A stretch of 64,000 bases of DNA from Paroedura picta (GCF_049243985.1 NC_135384.1:67001-131000); one strand, 5' to 3'; positions 39,641 to 51,548 are shown, counted from the stretch's first letter. The notes: generated by a model from the sequence alone, not told the origin. Program-made: numbers and translations.

Positions 39641-42600
39641 GAGACCGGTAGCCTTCCTGGAGAACCTTTCTCTTCTGAGATCCAATATAGTAATTGGCCC
39701 GTTCACATAAATGCTGAGGTCAGTTGTCCTGATACTGCCATGTCCAGGTGGTTCAAGGAAGTTTAGTACTCAGGACCAGCCAGCTGACCAGCTGCCTCTT
39801 CTCTGGTTAGGCCCAGGACCCTCCCTTCGAAGGCAAAGTATTGCCTGTCTTTGTCCTGGTTGGGGTGTGGTTTTTCGTTGGGGTTGGGGTTTTCCGCGTC
39901 AGCATGACAGCCACTGGTATTTCCCATTGTTCTAGAATCTCCGCTTGGGCTCCCTTTTTGCTGTCTTTTCCCATCACCTTCAGACATTTCCTGGCTAGAA
40001 TTCAGTGGCCAGCCCCCTCCCCCCATTCTTCTCCTTTGGAGCTCAGGATCTCCCAATGACGCTGACTGGAAGGGAGCAAGTTCAAGATGTGCCTCTGCCT
40101 CTATCAGCACATCTGCAGGCATCTTTCCTGAAGATTTTATAATAAATCATTATTCACTGAATGTGATCTTTTTACAATGAATTAGGTAAAGTCATTAGAT
40201 GTTTCTGTCAAATGTAAAACAGGGCCAAAACAGGTGACAACATGGTTCTCTCTCAGCACAGTCTTGTGAGGTAGGCAAGGCCAAGAGTGAGTGACTGGCC
40301 CACCATCTCCCAAGGAGCTTATGTGGGAGAGTGGGGATATGAACCCTGGTTTTCTAGGTCCTAGTCGGATGCTCTCAGTCCCACATCTGGGAACAGGCCC
40401 TCCACACTCGGAGGAAGCTTGCCCTGCCTCTGCCTCTTTTCTGTGGGGCATGCTGGGGGGGGGGCCTGGCTTTGTGATCGGGGCTCACCGGGTGTGGAGT
40501 TTCCCCTGGGCCTTCTGTTTGGTCTGTCAGAATGGAGGCCCCTGGGAGGTCTGCCCCCTGTGCCCCTTTTTGGCCCAGCAGTGGGGAATCTGCAGAGACA
40601 GGGCTTCTCATGTCCCCTCTTCCAGCTCTCAGCAGAGGAGGAAGCTGCCAAGGAGATGAGGGGGGGAGCAGTGCTCATGAGGTGCCAGGGTGGGCAGGAG
40701 CTTGAAAACTGGGATGTGCCACTTTCACATAAAGGACAGACTATCCTCGGGTCCATTGTCCTCCCCAACTGTGTAACCATTGCCAGGAGAAGAGCCGGAA
40801 TTCCTACTCTCTTGTGGCCTGGTCCAAGTCCAAGCCTACAGCAACACAGCTGTCTGAATGGTCCACCTCGAGGACAGGGCCTCATAGAGCTCATCAGAAC
40901 CAAGCAGCTGCAGTTGATTTGCATGCAGAACCCCTGGGGCAACATGGAGTGGAAAGGGCCTTGGGGTAACAAGTAATCACTGTAGGGTGATTGGAGAAGG
41001 AGGGAAAGCAGAGACATTTTCTACTTGCACGTGATCTAGAAATCAATCGGGGGAAGCCTGGGATGGAGATGGGCCCCACCCCCCACAGCCCACAGGAGGG
41101 CAGAAGCAGGCTGCCTGCTAGGCCAGCCACCTCTTTCCAAGCCCCATGTGGGGCTCAGGGGGTGGGGCAGCCCTGGATGCCTCTGTGGGAGGGCAGGTTG
41201 GGGCTGACGGCCCTGTGTGGGTCCTTTTTGTCCCTGGGAAAGTCCCAGTGGCCTTAATGGGGCCCACTTCCTTTTGGATTTCCACTATGGCTTTCATTCT
41301 GTCAACTGCCCTGTGGCAAGGTGGGCTGAATGGAAATTATTGCCCCTCAGCCCCTTTTGGAGACCTTTACTGGGTTGTTAAGGCTGCAGGAAGCCCTGAG
41401 GACTCCTGCAGGGTTGGGCAAGGCATCAGCAGGCAGGTGTTTGGCCAGCAGAACAAATAGAGGGCTTCTTTGCATTTATGGTTTTACTGAGGAGAAAGCA
41501 CGACTCTTGTTGATTAGACAAGGATATAACAAAGAGAGACATGTGCAAATCAACCCTATGCGATAAAAAATCAAATATTCTGCCATTTCTTATATCATAG
41601 AATCATGGAGTTGGAAGGCACCTCCAGGGTTATCTAGTCCAACCCCCTGCATAGTGCAGGAAACTCACAACTACCTGCCCACCACAGTGATTCCAATTTC
41701 ATGGTGAGATGATGCCCCCCCCCACACACTAAGAAAGTCAGAATCCCTGACCTATTACAAGAGAGAGAAAGCTCCTTCTACCCCACCCCTGGTGTATAAT
41801 GTTCTGAGGAGCCTTTGCTGTTATTTCCCCCAGGCTGAACAGTCCCACAGTATCAAACCGTTCCTTGTCAGAAAGCTGCTTCAACCTCCCAAGCTTTGTC
41901 TAAGCCAGTTCAGACCCCTTCAGACTTTGTTCCTCAGTGTGCTTAATCATTGTCTCTTTAGTAAGAGTTTCTGCCAAATTCCCTAGAACAGGAATTGGGC
42001 TAACTGGCCTGTGATTTCCTGGGTCCCTGTTTAAAAGCTGAGGGGACATTTCCAGCACAGAGCCCAATTTTAGTGACCAGTCTCAGCCATTTCACAATGA
42101 ATGCTTGGGAATGCCATCTAGGCCTGCAGAATTACTAGATTTCTGTTTGCCTAGCCGGCCCAGGGCTTCATCTCTTGTCTCCTCAAGTTGCCAGACACCT
42201 TTCCTAAAAACAGTGGCTCTAGGTGTGACCCTCATTTTCCCCAATGAAAAGAATCGTGAAGAATTTTCCCAACTTCTCTTCTGCATTGAACAGTGATTTC
42301 GTTCCTTTGTCCTCTAAAGCAGTGGTCCCCAACCTTTTTGAGGATGGGGACCAGCGGCAGCAGGGAGGGCAACTGCATGGCGGGAGACTGAGTGGCAGAG
42401 TGGAGTCTGCAAATGCAACTGTGATCCAGAGCGCGAGAATGCCTGAGTAGTTTAAACCCATTATTGCATGTCCTTTCCTCTGCAGCCAACGGAAACAGCA
42501 TCCTGCCCTCCTCCAAGTGACAACCTTTCAGATACTTAAAGAGGGCTATCATGTCCCCTCTCAACCTCCTTTTCTCCAGGCTGAACATTCCAAACCCTCA

Positions 42601-44190
42601 ACCTATCTTGGGGTCCATCTGGAATGGGAGATTTGGGGATGGAGCCTGGTGAGGGCAGAGCTATTTATTTATTGTGTGGCATGTGTGTGAATATAGCCAG
42701 GAGTCCTTAGGATGGTCTGGTAGCCAGACATGTTTGGAGGTGGTTTGCTATTCCCTGTCCTTGTGTCATGACCCTGGTATTCCTTGACGGTCACCCTTCC
42801 AAGTAAGTGTTAGCCGAGAGCAGGGGTGTAGTCTGCACGGGGCATTTACTCCCAGTTCGAATAAGTCCCTCCCATCTACATAAAGGATTCCACCCAGCTG
42901 TTTCTTGGGTGGAATCCTTCCTACTCATGATAACTACATGCTTCTGTGTGGAGGAAGCGCAGAAGAGAAAGCTGGTCCCCCTTCTGAAGGTTTATGCATC
43001 TGGAGCCACCTCATAGAACCCTGTGATGACTGGGGCACAGCACAGTGGCTGGGAAACATTCTTGAGCTGCGTGACAAACAGCAAGGATGGGGGAGATGGA
43101 ATGGGGCATTGCAGCCTAGGATATCTTCAGAGACCCGGTCTGTGGCTGCAGTTTGAAAAGGTTTTGAAATGGAACAAAGGGGAAGTTACAGCGAGTTGCA
43201 GAGTGTTTTTATGCAGACATTTTGGCCCATTACCAACGGGCTTCAGGCCAGGTTTTGGGAACCAAAACACCAACTATGGGACATAGTGAATGATTCCTGG
43301 CCACAACCAGACAAGGGCAGCCAGTCACTGCCAGACCCCTCTGGGGTCTTTGGGGCACTTTGGTGAATTGAGCCCGGTCAATGTATCTTCCTCAGTTCCT
43401 GGTGGTGTGTCTGTGGAGAGTGGCAGGGGCCTGATGTTGAGTGACATGCGTCTTGTTCCACAGAGCATGTAGTCATCCTTCCTGTGCATGGCTGGGGTGA
43501 ATTTTAGAGGTAGTGTGTATCCCTTTAGACCCTTACAGGACCTTCTGTCTCCTCTAGAGGTGGCTGATGGGGTGGGGGCTCCTGGTCCCCCAGTTCCAAG
43601 GAAAGAGGCAGGTCCATAGTACTGGTGGAATCCATATTTTCAAATGCAGAACCCTGTCCTTTGCAAGCTGACACCCTTCTTTGCCATGAACATGGAGCAG
43701 ACCAGGGGTTTGGTTTGGATGGGACAGGGTAGAGTATGGGGAAGGGGCATATGGAAAGAGCCTTGGTCCAGGGAAGCAGGTCCACAGTGGGTTTGAGAAC
43801 TCTTGTTTCAAGAGGCAAAAGGAATTTCCATGATGTTCTTTCGGTCTAGTTGCTGCATGATCTTCAGGTGGTCTGGGGAATTTCAGGCTTTCGCCCCCAG
43901 GTGGAGGGGGGGAGTGTATTTTCCAGTGTGCATCAGGACAGATCTTTCCTCTTCTCCCAAGCCACAGTGGCAGCCCCTACTCACCACACCCCACTTCCTG
44001 CCTGCTGGTGGCCATGCTTAGGATGTGCAGAGAGACTTCCCCTCTTTTGCCTCAGCACTATTGCTCAAGCCACTCCACACAGAGCAGCAGCAGCTGCCTC
44101 CATCTGTAGCTAAGTTTCCCACAGCCCTTTGTGCTTGCAGAACTTCCCCTGTAGCTTTCAGAGACCCATGAAGATTGAAGCCCTGAGGCC
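39641..44190. other. Intergenic, mostly featureless
   Basis: Apart from the CR1/hAT remnants at 41596-42620, I see no exon with homology. Mammals carry AP4M1 and MCM7 beyond TAF6; neither is recognisable here. Frames up to 218 codons on the minus strand (40361-41017) look random. Confidence 0.5.
41596..42620 (-). repeat. CR1 remnants with hAT-end insertion
   Basis: 41596-41760 is a CR1 3' end ('atcatagaatcatggagttg'). 41820-42320 and 42450-42620 read as further CR1 sequence (minus-strand '[20 protein letters not shown]'). At 42320 a hAT end (CAGTGGTCCCCAACCTTTTT) starts, but no right end or 8-bp duplication was found before CR1 resumes at about 42450. Confidence 0.65.
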
Positions 44191-47100
44191 ATGTGGCTAG
44201 CCCTGATCCTGCTGACTCAGATCCTGCACAGAGGTAAGTGGGAAGAGGACCCTTGCAGAGGTGTGGGGAGGGAGGTCTCCTGTGCTTTGACTCCCGCTCC
44301 TCCTGGGGTTGGAGCCTGGCAACCTGGCCAGCTTCATGTAGTGATTAGGAGTGTGGACTTTGATTTTGCACTCCCCCACATGCAACCAGCTGGGTGACCT
44401 TGGACTCGCCACAACACCGACAAAGCTTTTCTGACTGAGCAGGAATATCCGGGCTCTCTTAGCTGCATCCACCTCACAGGGTGTCTGTTGTGGGGAGAGG
44501 AAAGGGAAGAGGATTGTAAGCTGATTTGAGACTCTTTCGGGTAAAGAAAAGCGTAGTTTAAGAATCAAAAATGCTGTGACACAGTTTATTAATGTAACAG
44601 GATTAACTTTTGCTTATATATTCCTACTGTTATGATGGTCAATTCTTAGTCTGACTAAGAGTGCTCACGCCTTGAATAAATCTTTGTTGGTCTTAAAGGT
44701 GCTACTAGACTCTGATTTTATTGTGCTACTTCAGACCAACACAGTTACTCATTTGAATCTTCCTAACAGAGATCTTGATCCCAGCTGAAGGTCAGTCCCC
44801 AGAGCCAAAAGTCCAGCTGGTCAAGAGCAAATGGCCCCTGAAGGATTGCCAAGGCATGGAACGCCAGTCAGGAGAAGCACAGTCAGGTAACCTACTTTGG
44901 GGCACAGGGGCTGGAAATCGCCTCCCTCCAGGGCATACAGGATGCCGGGGTGCCGGGTCGGTGGGGAGGGACTGGTGCTAATGCTGGCTGAGGATTCCCA
45001 CCCTCCACTCCAGATTGCCTTGCAGATGGCCTACTGGAGGTTGGGCTGCAGACATCTGGGCATGGTGGGGCAATGTATGTGGTGGGGGGGGGGTGGAGGA
45101 AAGCTTGGCCTTTGCCATTACCTCGGAGGGCCTTTGGGCTCTGCTGGCTTTTTGGCTGGAGGACCCTCAGACTGGTTGTGAGGGCCCTTCCTAGGCTTGG
45201 GGGGGCTCCAACTCTCCCCAATAGCCAGCCTCAGGGATGGGGGAGCTTGCTGGCCTTGACAAAGAGCCATGAGAGTGGTATTTATTTGGCTTCCCAGGCA
45301 GCCCCTCTCATTGTGCTGAAAAGGTCAGCAAACCTTTAAGAAGCTTCCTGGTGCAGAGCCCACTGGATGGGACATGCTCCTGGGGGAGATATCAACGGCC
45401 TCACCTGCTAATCAAGAAGCTGCTGCGGGGGGGGGGGGGGGGGTGTCAAAAAAGCAGTTGGCCAGCTGCAACTTAGGTGCTGAGCTCCCCCGCTTGGGCA
45501 GAAGACCCCATGCAGCTCCTGCTTCCTGCAGAGCCCCTGCTTCCTGACGGCTCCCTTGCCCCCTCTTCATTGGTTGCCTGCTCTCTTCACAGCTGGCTGT
45601 GTCTGTGAGCAGCAATATCAAGTGTGCCAGCCCCTCCAGCTCTCTGCCATGGCCAATGAGTCCGTCACTCTGCCCTGCCACTTCTCCTTCCCCCAGAGCT
45701 GGGAGCCATCTCATCATGCCCAGGTCCACTGGCGCTTGGGACACTTCCATTCCCAGCGCTATTTGTTCATTTGCTGCTGGAACTTGACACACATTGACCA
45801 GGATTTCCAGGGGCGAGTCTCTCTGGCCAGAGAGGAGGGGCAGCCGTACACAGCTTCCATCCGCATAGTGGCCCTCAGGGAATCTGATACCCAGCTTTAC
45901 TTCTGTCGTGTCTCCGTGGAGACAAAAGAGGGCAAAAAGGAGTGGCAGACCATCCATGGGACCAACCTGACAGTCACAGGCAAGTCTCCAGCCTCCCCAC
46001 ACCCTGTCAAGCACTGCAGGCCAGCTGCCGGAATGAAGGCCACACCTCACTGTCTCCTTCTCAGCAGCCCAGCATCCCCCAAAGAGACAGAATGACACCA
46101 CACCACCCGCCCTCAGCCTCCATGCAGGGGTGTTGACCGGAGCCGTCCTGCTTGGAGCTGTCCTCCTTCTGGGTCTGGCGATCCTCCTCCTTGCCCGGGG
46201 AAAAGGTAATGGGGTGACCATGCCCACAGCTCTAGGCCGCCCCATGGGGGCCCATCGCATCCCATGTGTGGCTTCATTCGGGACCAGTTAGCTGCCTGAA
46301 GACCCCAATGCCAATGCTCAGAGGCCAAGGCCCACAAGAGGGCTAAAAGGAGCGGGGGCGGGGAACGACTCCTTTGGTGTATGGAAAGTCAGTTTGATAG
46401 CAGGGAGCAGAGAGGAGGAAGAAATGGACTCTTCTCTCAGTCGAAAGACATAAGCAGTGGCATCCCGCAAAGATCCACACTGGCGCCCATGCTATTTCAT
46501 TTGTCCATACACAGCCTGAAATGATTAATGAGGGTGAAAACCAAGGCATATGGTGACCAGCTCTAGACCGGGTGAGGGGGTAGGAACATAGCAAACATAG
46601 TCCAGCATGGGTAGAGTTAGAGTGGTCACATCTGAACAAAAAAGAAACTGGCAGGGAGTGGAAGAGATCTTCGGGCTGTACTGGGAAGCCTGATGAAAAT
46701 GCCAACTTGGAGCCAAGCTAGAAGTGGCAGAGGACACAGCTGTGGATGGCATTTTGGATGGCATTTTGGGGCAGAATTTGGCCAGTTAAAAATATGATGA
46801 GGGGCCAGACATCAGAATGCAGCAGGTTCCCCCCACACACACACACACCGCTGGGCCCTTGTAGCATTTTTAGATGGCCAAATCCACCTGAAAAATGGCC
46901 TTGGTGGCCACTGACATTTGGTTTGGCCTCCGTCTCTGGCAGGGGCGGGAAAGGCAAACCTTCTGCAGGGATGAAATGTCCCATCTGGCCTCCCCACCCC
47001 CCTGTGCTGACATTTGGGATACAGAGGGCAGAAGGATCTTGCAGGAGGAAAGGCTGAAGAGTCATTGTAGGAAAAATATGGGGCTGCTGGAATGGATTGA

Positions 47101-47632
47101 CCCTCCCCACTAGGTCATGGCCAAAAGAGAACAGAAGCCCGGTGAGTGCGTGGGTGGTCTGCAGAGTGAGAGCAGGGAGCAGACCGTACTGGAGGCGAAA
47201 CCCGCGGGGGAAGCCCGTGGGGGCTCTGTGGTCTGATGTTGGGAAGCGCAGGGGTGGGGGGCTGATCAGGTCTTCCTGGGAAGGTGGTCGCTGGGCAACG
47301 CTCCGAGTATCGTTACAGGGCAGCAGCCATCGAGGAGCAGGAGGAGGAAGGGCCCGATGGCCAGGCGCTCCGCTGCAGAGGTGAGGGGGGTAGGGCACCG
47401 GGCCCACCGTTGGGAGGTGCGCTAATGCGCCCCCCCCCCACGCCTCACAAGTGCTTTCTCCATCCCAGGAGTCCAAGCCTCCCTTCGCGAGAAGCCGCTT
47501 CTGCCGGCTCCTGGGGAGCCAGGCCTGGTCTACGCCAGCTTGGTGCTGCCCGACGCCCTCGACAGGAAGAGGCCCTGGGGCACAGCCCACACACCCGAGG
47601 AAGAGAGCCCTTACGCGGCCGTCCAGCACTGA
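44191..47632 (+). CDS. PILR-like inhibitory immunoreceptor
   Basis: This is a type I receptor resembling paired immunoglobulin-like type 2 receptor alpha, an ITIM receptor that binds sialylated O-glycoproteins on myeloid cells. Exons: 44191-44233 (signal peptide, MWLALILLTQIL), 44770-44886 (39-residue leader unlike human), 45593-45979 (V-set Ig domain), 46065-46205 (stalk and membrane span VLLGAVLLLGLAILLLA), then tail exons ending 47380 and 47469-47632. The Ig domain has Cys82, Trp100, 'WRLGHFHSQ' (human 'WRRGHFHRQ') and 'DTQLYFCRV'. Arg159, Trp171 and Gln172 align with PILR-alpha Arg126, Trp139 and Gln140, the sialic-acid site. The tail has ITIM-like 'LVYASL' and 'SPYAAV'. Ig-exon phases are 1-1. 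The Ig donor is GC (CACAG|gcaagt). In the tail, a 28-nt exon at 47114-47141 would break frame with the ITIM exons; joining 46205 to 47270 keeps frame (320 aa). That splice is unresolved. Confidence 0.85.
44334..44575 (+). repeat. Core SINE in PILR-like intron 1
   Basis: A full-length looking copy: a head with 'catgtagtgattaggagtgt', then 'agctgggtgaccttgg', 'cctcacagggtgtctgttgt' and tail 'ttgtaagctgatttgagact'. It is the best copy of this family in the window. Confidence 0.7.
44676..44760. repeat. Dispersed 'gagtccag-ggcacc' repeat, inverted copy
   Basis: 'gaataaatctttgttggtct' and 'taaaggtgctactagactct' are the reverse of the units at 20432 and 57925. It ends 10 bp before the acceptor of PILR-like exon 2. 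Confidence 0.6.
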
Positions 47633-47820
47633 GAAAGCAGCCACCCACCGGGAAGAGGAGGGGGCTCCTCGGCGCTGTCCTGACGGGAGCCGGGGAGGGA
47701 GCTGCTTTCTGGGCCCGGCTGACCCGCCTGGCAGGGCTGTCAAGGAAAGGGCCAGCTGTGCCTGTGCAGGAGGGCGGGGGAGGGCCCTCCACAACAGCTC
47801 CCCACCCAGAGTCTGTGGTC

Positions 47821-47826
47821 ATTAAA
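47821..47826 (+). terminator. PILR-like polyadenylation signal
   Basis: ATTAAA lies 189 nt after the stop, the only good signal before the next gene. Confidence 0.6.
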
Positions 47827-48039
47827 ACAAGTCCGACTAATTGGTTGCTAATTGGTGGTTTCTTTAAGCGGCTGCGGGGCACTGCTTGTCTACCTCCAGG
47901 TGGCACAGAAAACCTAAGAGGCTCCGCTGAGCCAGCAACGGAGGAGAGTGTGTCTCTGAGCACATGCAAAGCGCTTTTCCGTCCTCCCTACTCTGTGGAA
48001 AGTCTCCTCTTCTGCTTCCTGCCTTAGCCTCTGGACAGT

Positions 48040-48338
48040 GGCCGGCTTCAGGCAAGGGCCAGAATTCTGGTCTCGGTTCCCAGGAGCCCTGGCTTGAAAG
48101 CTCCGCCCCTGGCCTACCTTTCAAGGCCGTCGTGAGCAAAAGGAGGAGGGAAGGCATGCACTCTTTTCAGCCCCTGCACGCGGGCTGTAAACCAACCAGT
48201 GCCCCAGGCCCACGCGCCGGCCGCAATTTCCCAAGGGGGCGAGGCCGAGAGTGGGCGAATGGGCGGGGCCAGGCCCCGATAAAGGCCGCGCCTGACTTGG
48301 CCCAGGGCGCCTCGCCTCGCTTCTCGGCCGCCAGCGCC
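48040..48338 (+). promoter_or_regulatory. Promoter of the MOGAT1/2-like gene
   Basis: GC-box-rich sequence ('gggcggggcc' at about 48260) is followed by GATAAAGG at about 48278, a possible weak TATA-type element some 60 bp before the ATG. CpG density stays high through exon 2. Confidence 0.45.
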
Positions 48339-51271
48339 ATGTGGGTCCGCTTCGCCCCCTTGCGCCTGCCCGTCCGCCGGCGCCTGCAAACGGCGGCGGT
48401 CCTACAGTGGGTCTTCTCTTTCTTGGCGCTGGGTAAGGAAGGCGGCTGCGGGGATGGGTGCGGGACACGTTTGCCCGGCCGTCAGAAAGTGGCCCCACAG
48501 CCCCTCCGGTCGAGCCAGGCGGCCGCTGCTCTGGCTGGGAAGTCGTGCCGGTGGCCCTCGGTTGTTGTCCTCCGCCGCCGTGGGGGACCTCTCTGCCGGG
48601 TGTTGAGGTCGCCGTCTTCCTTTCAGCGCAGTGCTGCCTGGGCCTCTTCGCGCTGCTGCTGCTGGGGGAGGGCTGGGCGCTGGCCGCCCTGTACGCCGCC
48701 TGGCTCTACCTGGACTGGGACACGCCTGCCCGCGGCGGACGCCGCTCGGCCTGGGTACGCAGCTGGGCCGTCTGGCGCTACTTCCGCGACTACTTCCCCA
48801 TCACGGTGAGGTGGGGTGGGAGAACCCGTCCTGGAGAGGGGGTGGCGGCTCACCCTTCCCTCCCTCCCTCGGGGCGGCTTTTGGACGAGGAGGGGGAAGT
48901 CCTGCTACAGCCGGCGTCCGCGCCTGCTCTCCTCCCCCCCCCCCCCCCCGGCCGGAGAAGCCGGTTGCTGAGTGCTTCACAGGCTTTCCGCTCCGCCTGC
49001 TCTCCGTCCCCTTCTGGCGGAGTGCGGGAGGAGGGAGCTATTCGCCCTGGGGAGGGGGCCGTGTTGGGCTGCTGGTGCTCCCCCCCCCCCCCCCGTCTAC
49101 CGGCGTATTTGGTTCTGGCCCTGCAGCTGGTGAAGGTGGCCGACCTGGACCCCAAGCGCAACTACGTTTTTGGCTTCCACCCCCACGGGGTGCTGGTGGC
49201 GGGGGCCTTTGGGAACTTCTGCACCGAAGCCACCGGCTTCCGCCAGCTCTTCCCGGGCCTCACCCCCCATCTGCTGATGCTCCCCTTCTGGTTCAAAGTA
49301 CCCTTTTTCCGTGACTACATCATGAGTGGTGGTGAGTAGCTGAGGGGTTTGGGGAGTCTGGTCAGCCTGGGGACCAGTGGCATGGAGTGCCTGGGGCCCT
49401 CCTCTGCCTGCTCTTTTCTTTCTGCAGGGCTGGTGTCCTCTGAGAAAGCTAGCGCCTCCTACCTGCTCAGCCGAGAAGGAGGGGGGCAGGTAGCAGTGGT
49501 TGCCGTTGGCGGGCCGCCGGAGTCCCTGGAGGCCCGTCCTGGGGCTTTCACCCTCCAGATCCAAAATCGCAAGGGCTTCATCAAGATGGCGCTGCAGCAT
49601 GGGTGAGGGTGGGGTCTGGTAGGGTCTTCTGGCAGTCTGCAGCAGGAGCCAGTGGGCAAGCCAGCAGCTCCAGAGGGCCCAGTGTTTCTGTGCCATGATG
49701 CAAAGGTTCAAAGCCTGCTTGCTTTTTTGGGGGGGAGGTGAGAGAGTAGCAACTGGGCTTGGGGCAATTGAGGCTGCCCGTCTCCCTGGCTCAGGCACCT
49801 GCTCTCTTTGCCTTCTCAGAGCGGCGCTGGTGCCTGTCTTCTCATTTGGGGAGAACGAACTCTTTAACCAGGTTTCAAACCCAGAGGGCTCCTTCCTCCG
49901 CACCCTGCAAGAGCGACTCCAGAAGGCCATGGGGCTGGCACTGCCCCTCTTCCATGCCCGGGGGGTCTTCCAATACAGCTTTGGGCTTCTGCCTTTCCGG
50001 AGGCCCATCCATACCGTGGGTGAGTTGCACTGGCTGGCTGGCTGGCTCCTCCTCCTGCCCTCCTTGCTGTGGGCTGAGGGGGGGGGGCTGTTGGCCCTCC
50101 CCTTTGGCCTAAGGGGAGGCTGCAATTCTCCAAGTTTTGCAATGGCCTGGGGTAGGACAGAGGTGGCTTTGGACTTTGGCCTGTGGGGACAGAGTGAGGG
50201 GAGGCTTTTGTCTGGCTCAGTCATTTGCCCTGTAGCCTCTCAACCCTTGACCTTGTAGGAAAGAAGAACTGTGAGTCTTTCGTAGGGGGATAAATAATGC
50301 CAGGGTTTTTCCTGTACAGTTTTTCCTGTACAGCTCTTAAATGCAACCTGGAACACACCCAGGAAGCAGTTATCTCCTCGGTCTCCCCATCCATCAAAGT
50401 GTGTGGCTTCCTGCTGGCTCCCCAGGGTCTCAGGCAGCCAAAAGGCTTTCACATCACCTGCCTCTTCCCCCTGGAGATGCCACTGCCACTGCTTGGACCT
50501 TCTGTATGCCAAGCATCTGCCCTGACATGGAGCTACAGCCCTTAAATTAGGAGTTTGCTTCTCCTACCTCTCCTGCCCAGGTGAAAGACTAGCACAGTGA
50601 GGCAAATGTGGTGGGGGGGAGGCAAATGCCCTGCTGTGTGATGAGGCAGTGGTCAGGGTAGGGCCTTGGCTCTCCTGGGCCCTAGAAACTGCACCCATTA
50701 GTCACTCTGGGGGGGGGGGAGTTTGCACAGGACTAGATTCTGTGCTCAAGTCCCAGAGAAGGGGCCATGGCTCAGTGGCAGAGCCTGTGTCTGGCATGCG
50801 AAAGGTCTCCCAGTTCAATCCCCGGCTACAGCATCTCCAGTTCAAAGGACCAGGTGGGAGGGGACGGGAAAGGCCACTTCAGCCTGAGATGGAGGAGAGC
50901 TGCTGGCAGTTGGAGTAGGCAAGACTGGCCCTGTTAGACTAGCAGCCTGATTTGGTATAAGCAGCCTTGTGTATTTGTGGGGCTCTAGCTTGGCCCCGAA
51001 CATTGGACACCTTTTTGGTATAGCCCCCAAATGGGCCATCATGGTGACTGGGGGTGAGGGCTATCCCGGCATAGAGAGCTGTGGCTGAAAGTATTGCTGG
51101 TGGTTCTCTTTCACAGTGGGGGCCCCTATCCTCATGCCCAAGACCCCCAATCCTTCTCTGGAAGCCATTGACCAGTGGCACAAGACTTACCTGGAGAAGC
51201 TTGTCCAGTTGTTTGAGGTCCACAAAGTCCAGTTTGGTGTGCCAGAGGACAAACATCTCAACTTGATCTAG
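48339..51271 (+). CDS. Monoacylglycerol acyltransferase, MOGAT1/2-like
   Basis: This DGAT2-superfamily ER enzyme joins acyl-CoA to monoacylglycerol to make diacylglycerol. Six exons: 48339-48432, 48627-48805, 49127-49331, 49428-49602, 49820-50019, 51117-51271; 1008 nt, 335 aa, the normal MOGAT length. The N terminus '[20 protein letters not shown]' matches MOGAT1/2. Hydrophobic spans lie at about 18-31 and 34-57. The catalytic HPHG is in '[19 protein letters not shown]' (about 102-120). '[12 protein letters not shown]' and '[13 protein letters not shown]' are the acyltransferase blocks, and '[16 protein letters not shown]' is MOGAT1/2-like. The usual VGGAxE motif reads VGGPPE here. It resembles both MOGAT1 and MOGAT2, so I leave the symbol open. 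It is the first of a tandem pair. Intron 5 contains a SINE. Confidence 0.93.
50750..50965 (+). repeat. tRNA-derived SINE in intron 5
   Basis: The head is tRNA-like, with A box 'TGGCTCAGTGGCAGAGCC' and B box 'AGTTCAATCC'. It then reads 'catctccagttcaaaggacc', 'cctgagatggaggagagctg' and ends 'gatttggtataagcagcctt'. This is a common squamate SINE, not a tRNA gene (the cloverleaf is lost). Confidence 0.8.
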
Positions 51272-51548
51272 ACACGAAGGAAGGAGCCACGCATTCAGCG
51301 GCTTCCCAGACCGGTTAACGGGGTGGGTAGAACCAGGGAGACTCTCTGTCATCACTGGGTGGATGAGCCCTCCCCCCCTGCAGCAGAGGCTGCTCTATAG
51401 TGGGGGCAGGGCAGGTTGGCCTCACAGCACCTCTGCCAGCTGGGGCACCTTGGGAGGGGCAGTGACTGCCATGTGGCTGTAGGACTTTCAGATGTGGAGT
51501 GCATTCCTTTTCGCCCCACTCTCTTGTTAGTGTCAACCATTTCAGTTC

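Noticed and set aside
42320-42448. Complete hAT element
   Set aside because: Only the left end (CAGTGGTCCCCAACC) is present; neither a right terminus nor an 8-bp duplication was found.
39641-44190. AP4M1 or MCM7 exons beyond TAF6
   Set aside because: No frame showed the MCM AAA motifs or adaptin mu-subunit blocks.
45412-46260. 282-codon minus-strand open frame
   Set aside because: It is antisense to the PILR-like Ig and membrane exons and has no domain of its own.
46718-47794. 358-codon minus-strand open frame
   Set aside because: It is antisense to the receptor tail exons, Pro/Ser-rich, without any recognisable motif or splice-consistent structure.
49097-50224. 375-codon minus-strand open frame
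   Set aside because: It mirrors MOGAT exons 3-5 on the opposite strand; the sense strand has full homology and splice sites.
50760-50832. tRNA-like A and B boxes
   Set aside because: They belong to a SINE head: the anticodon arm and acceptor stem do not pair, and the SINE body follows directly.
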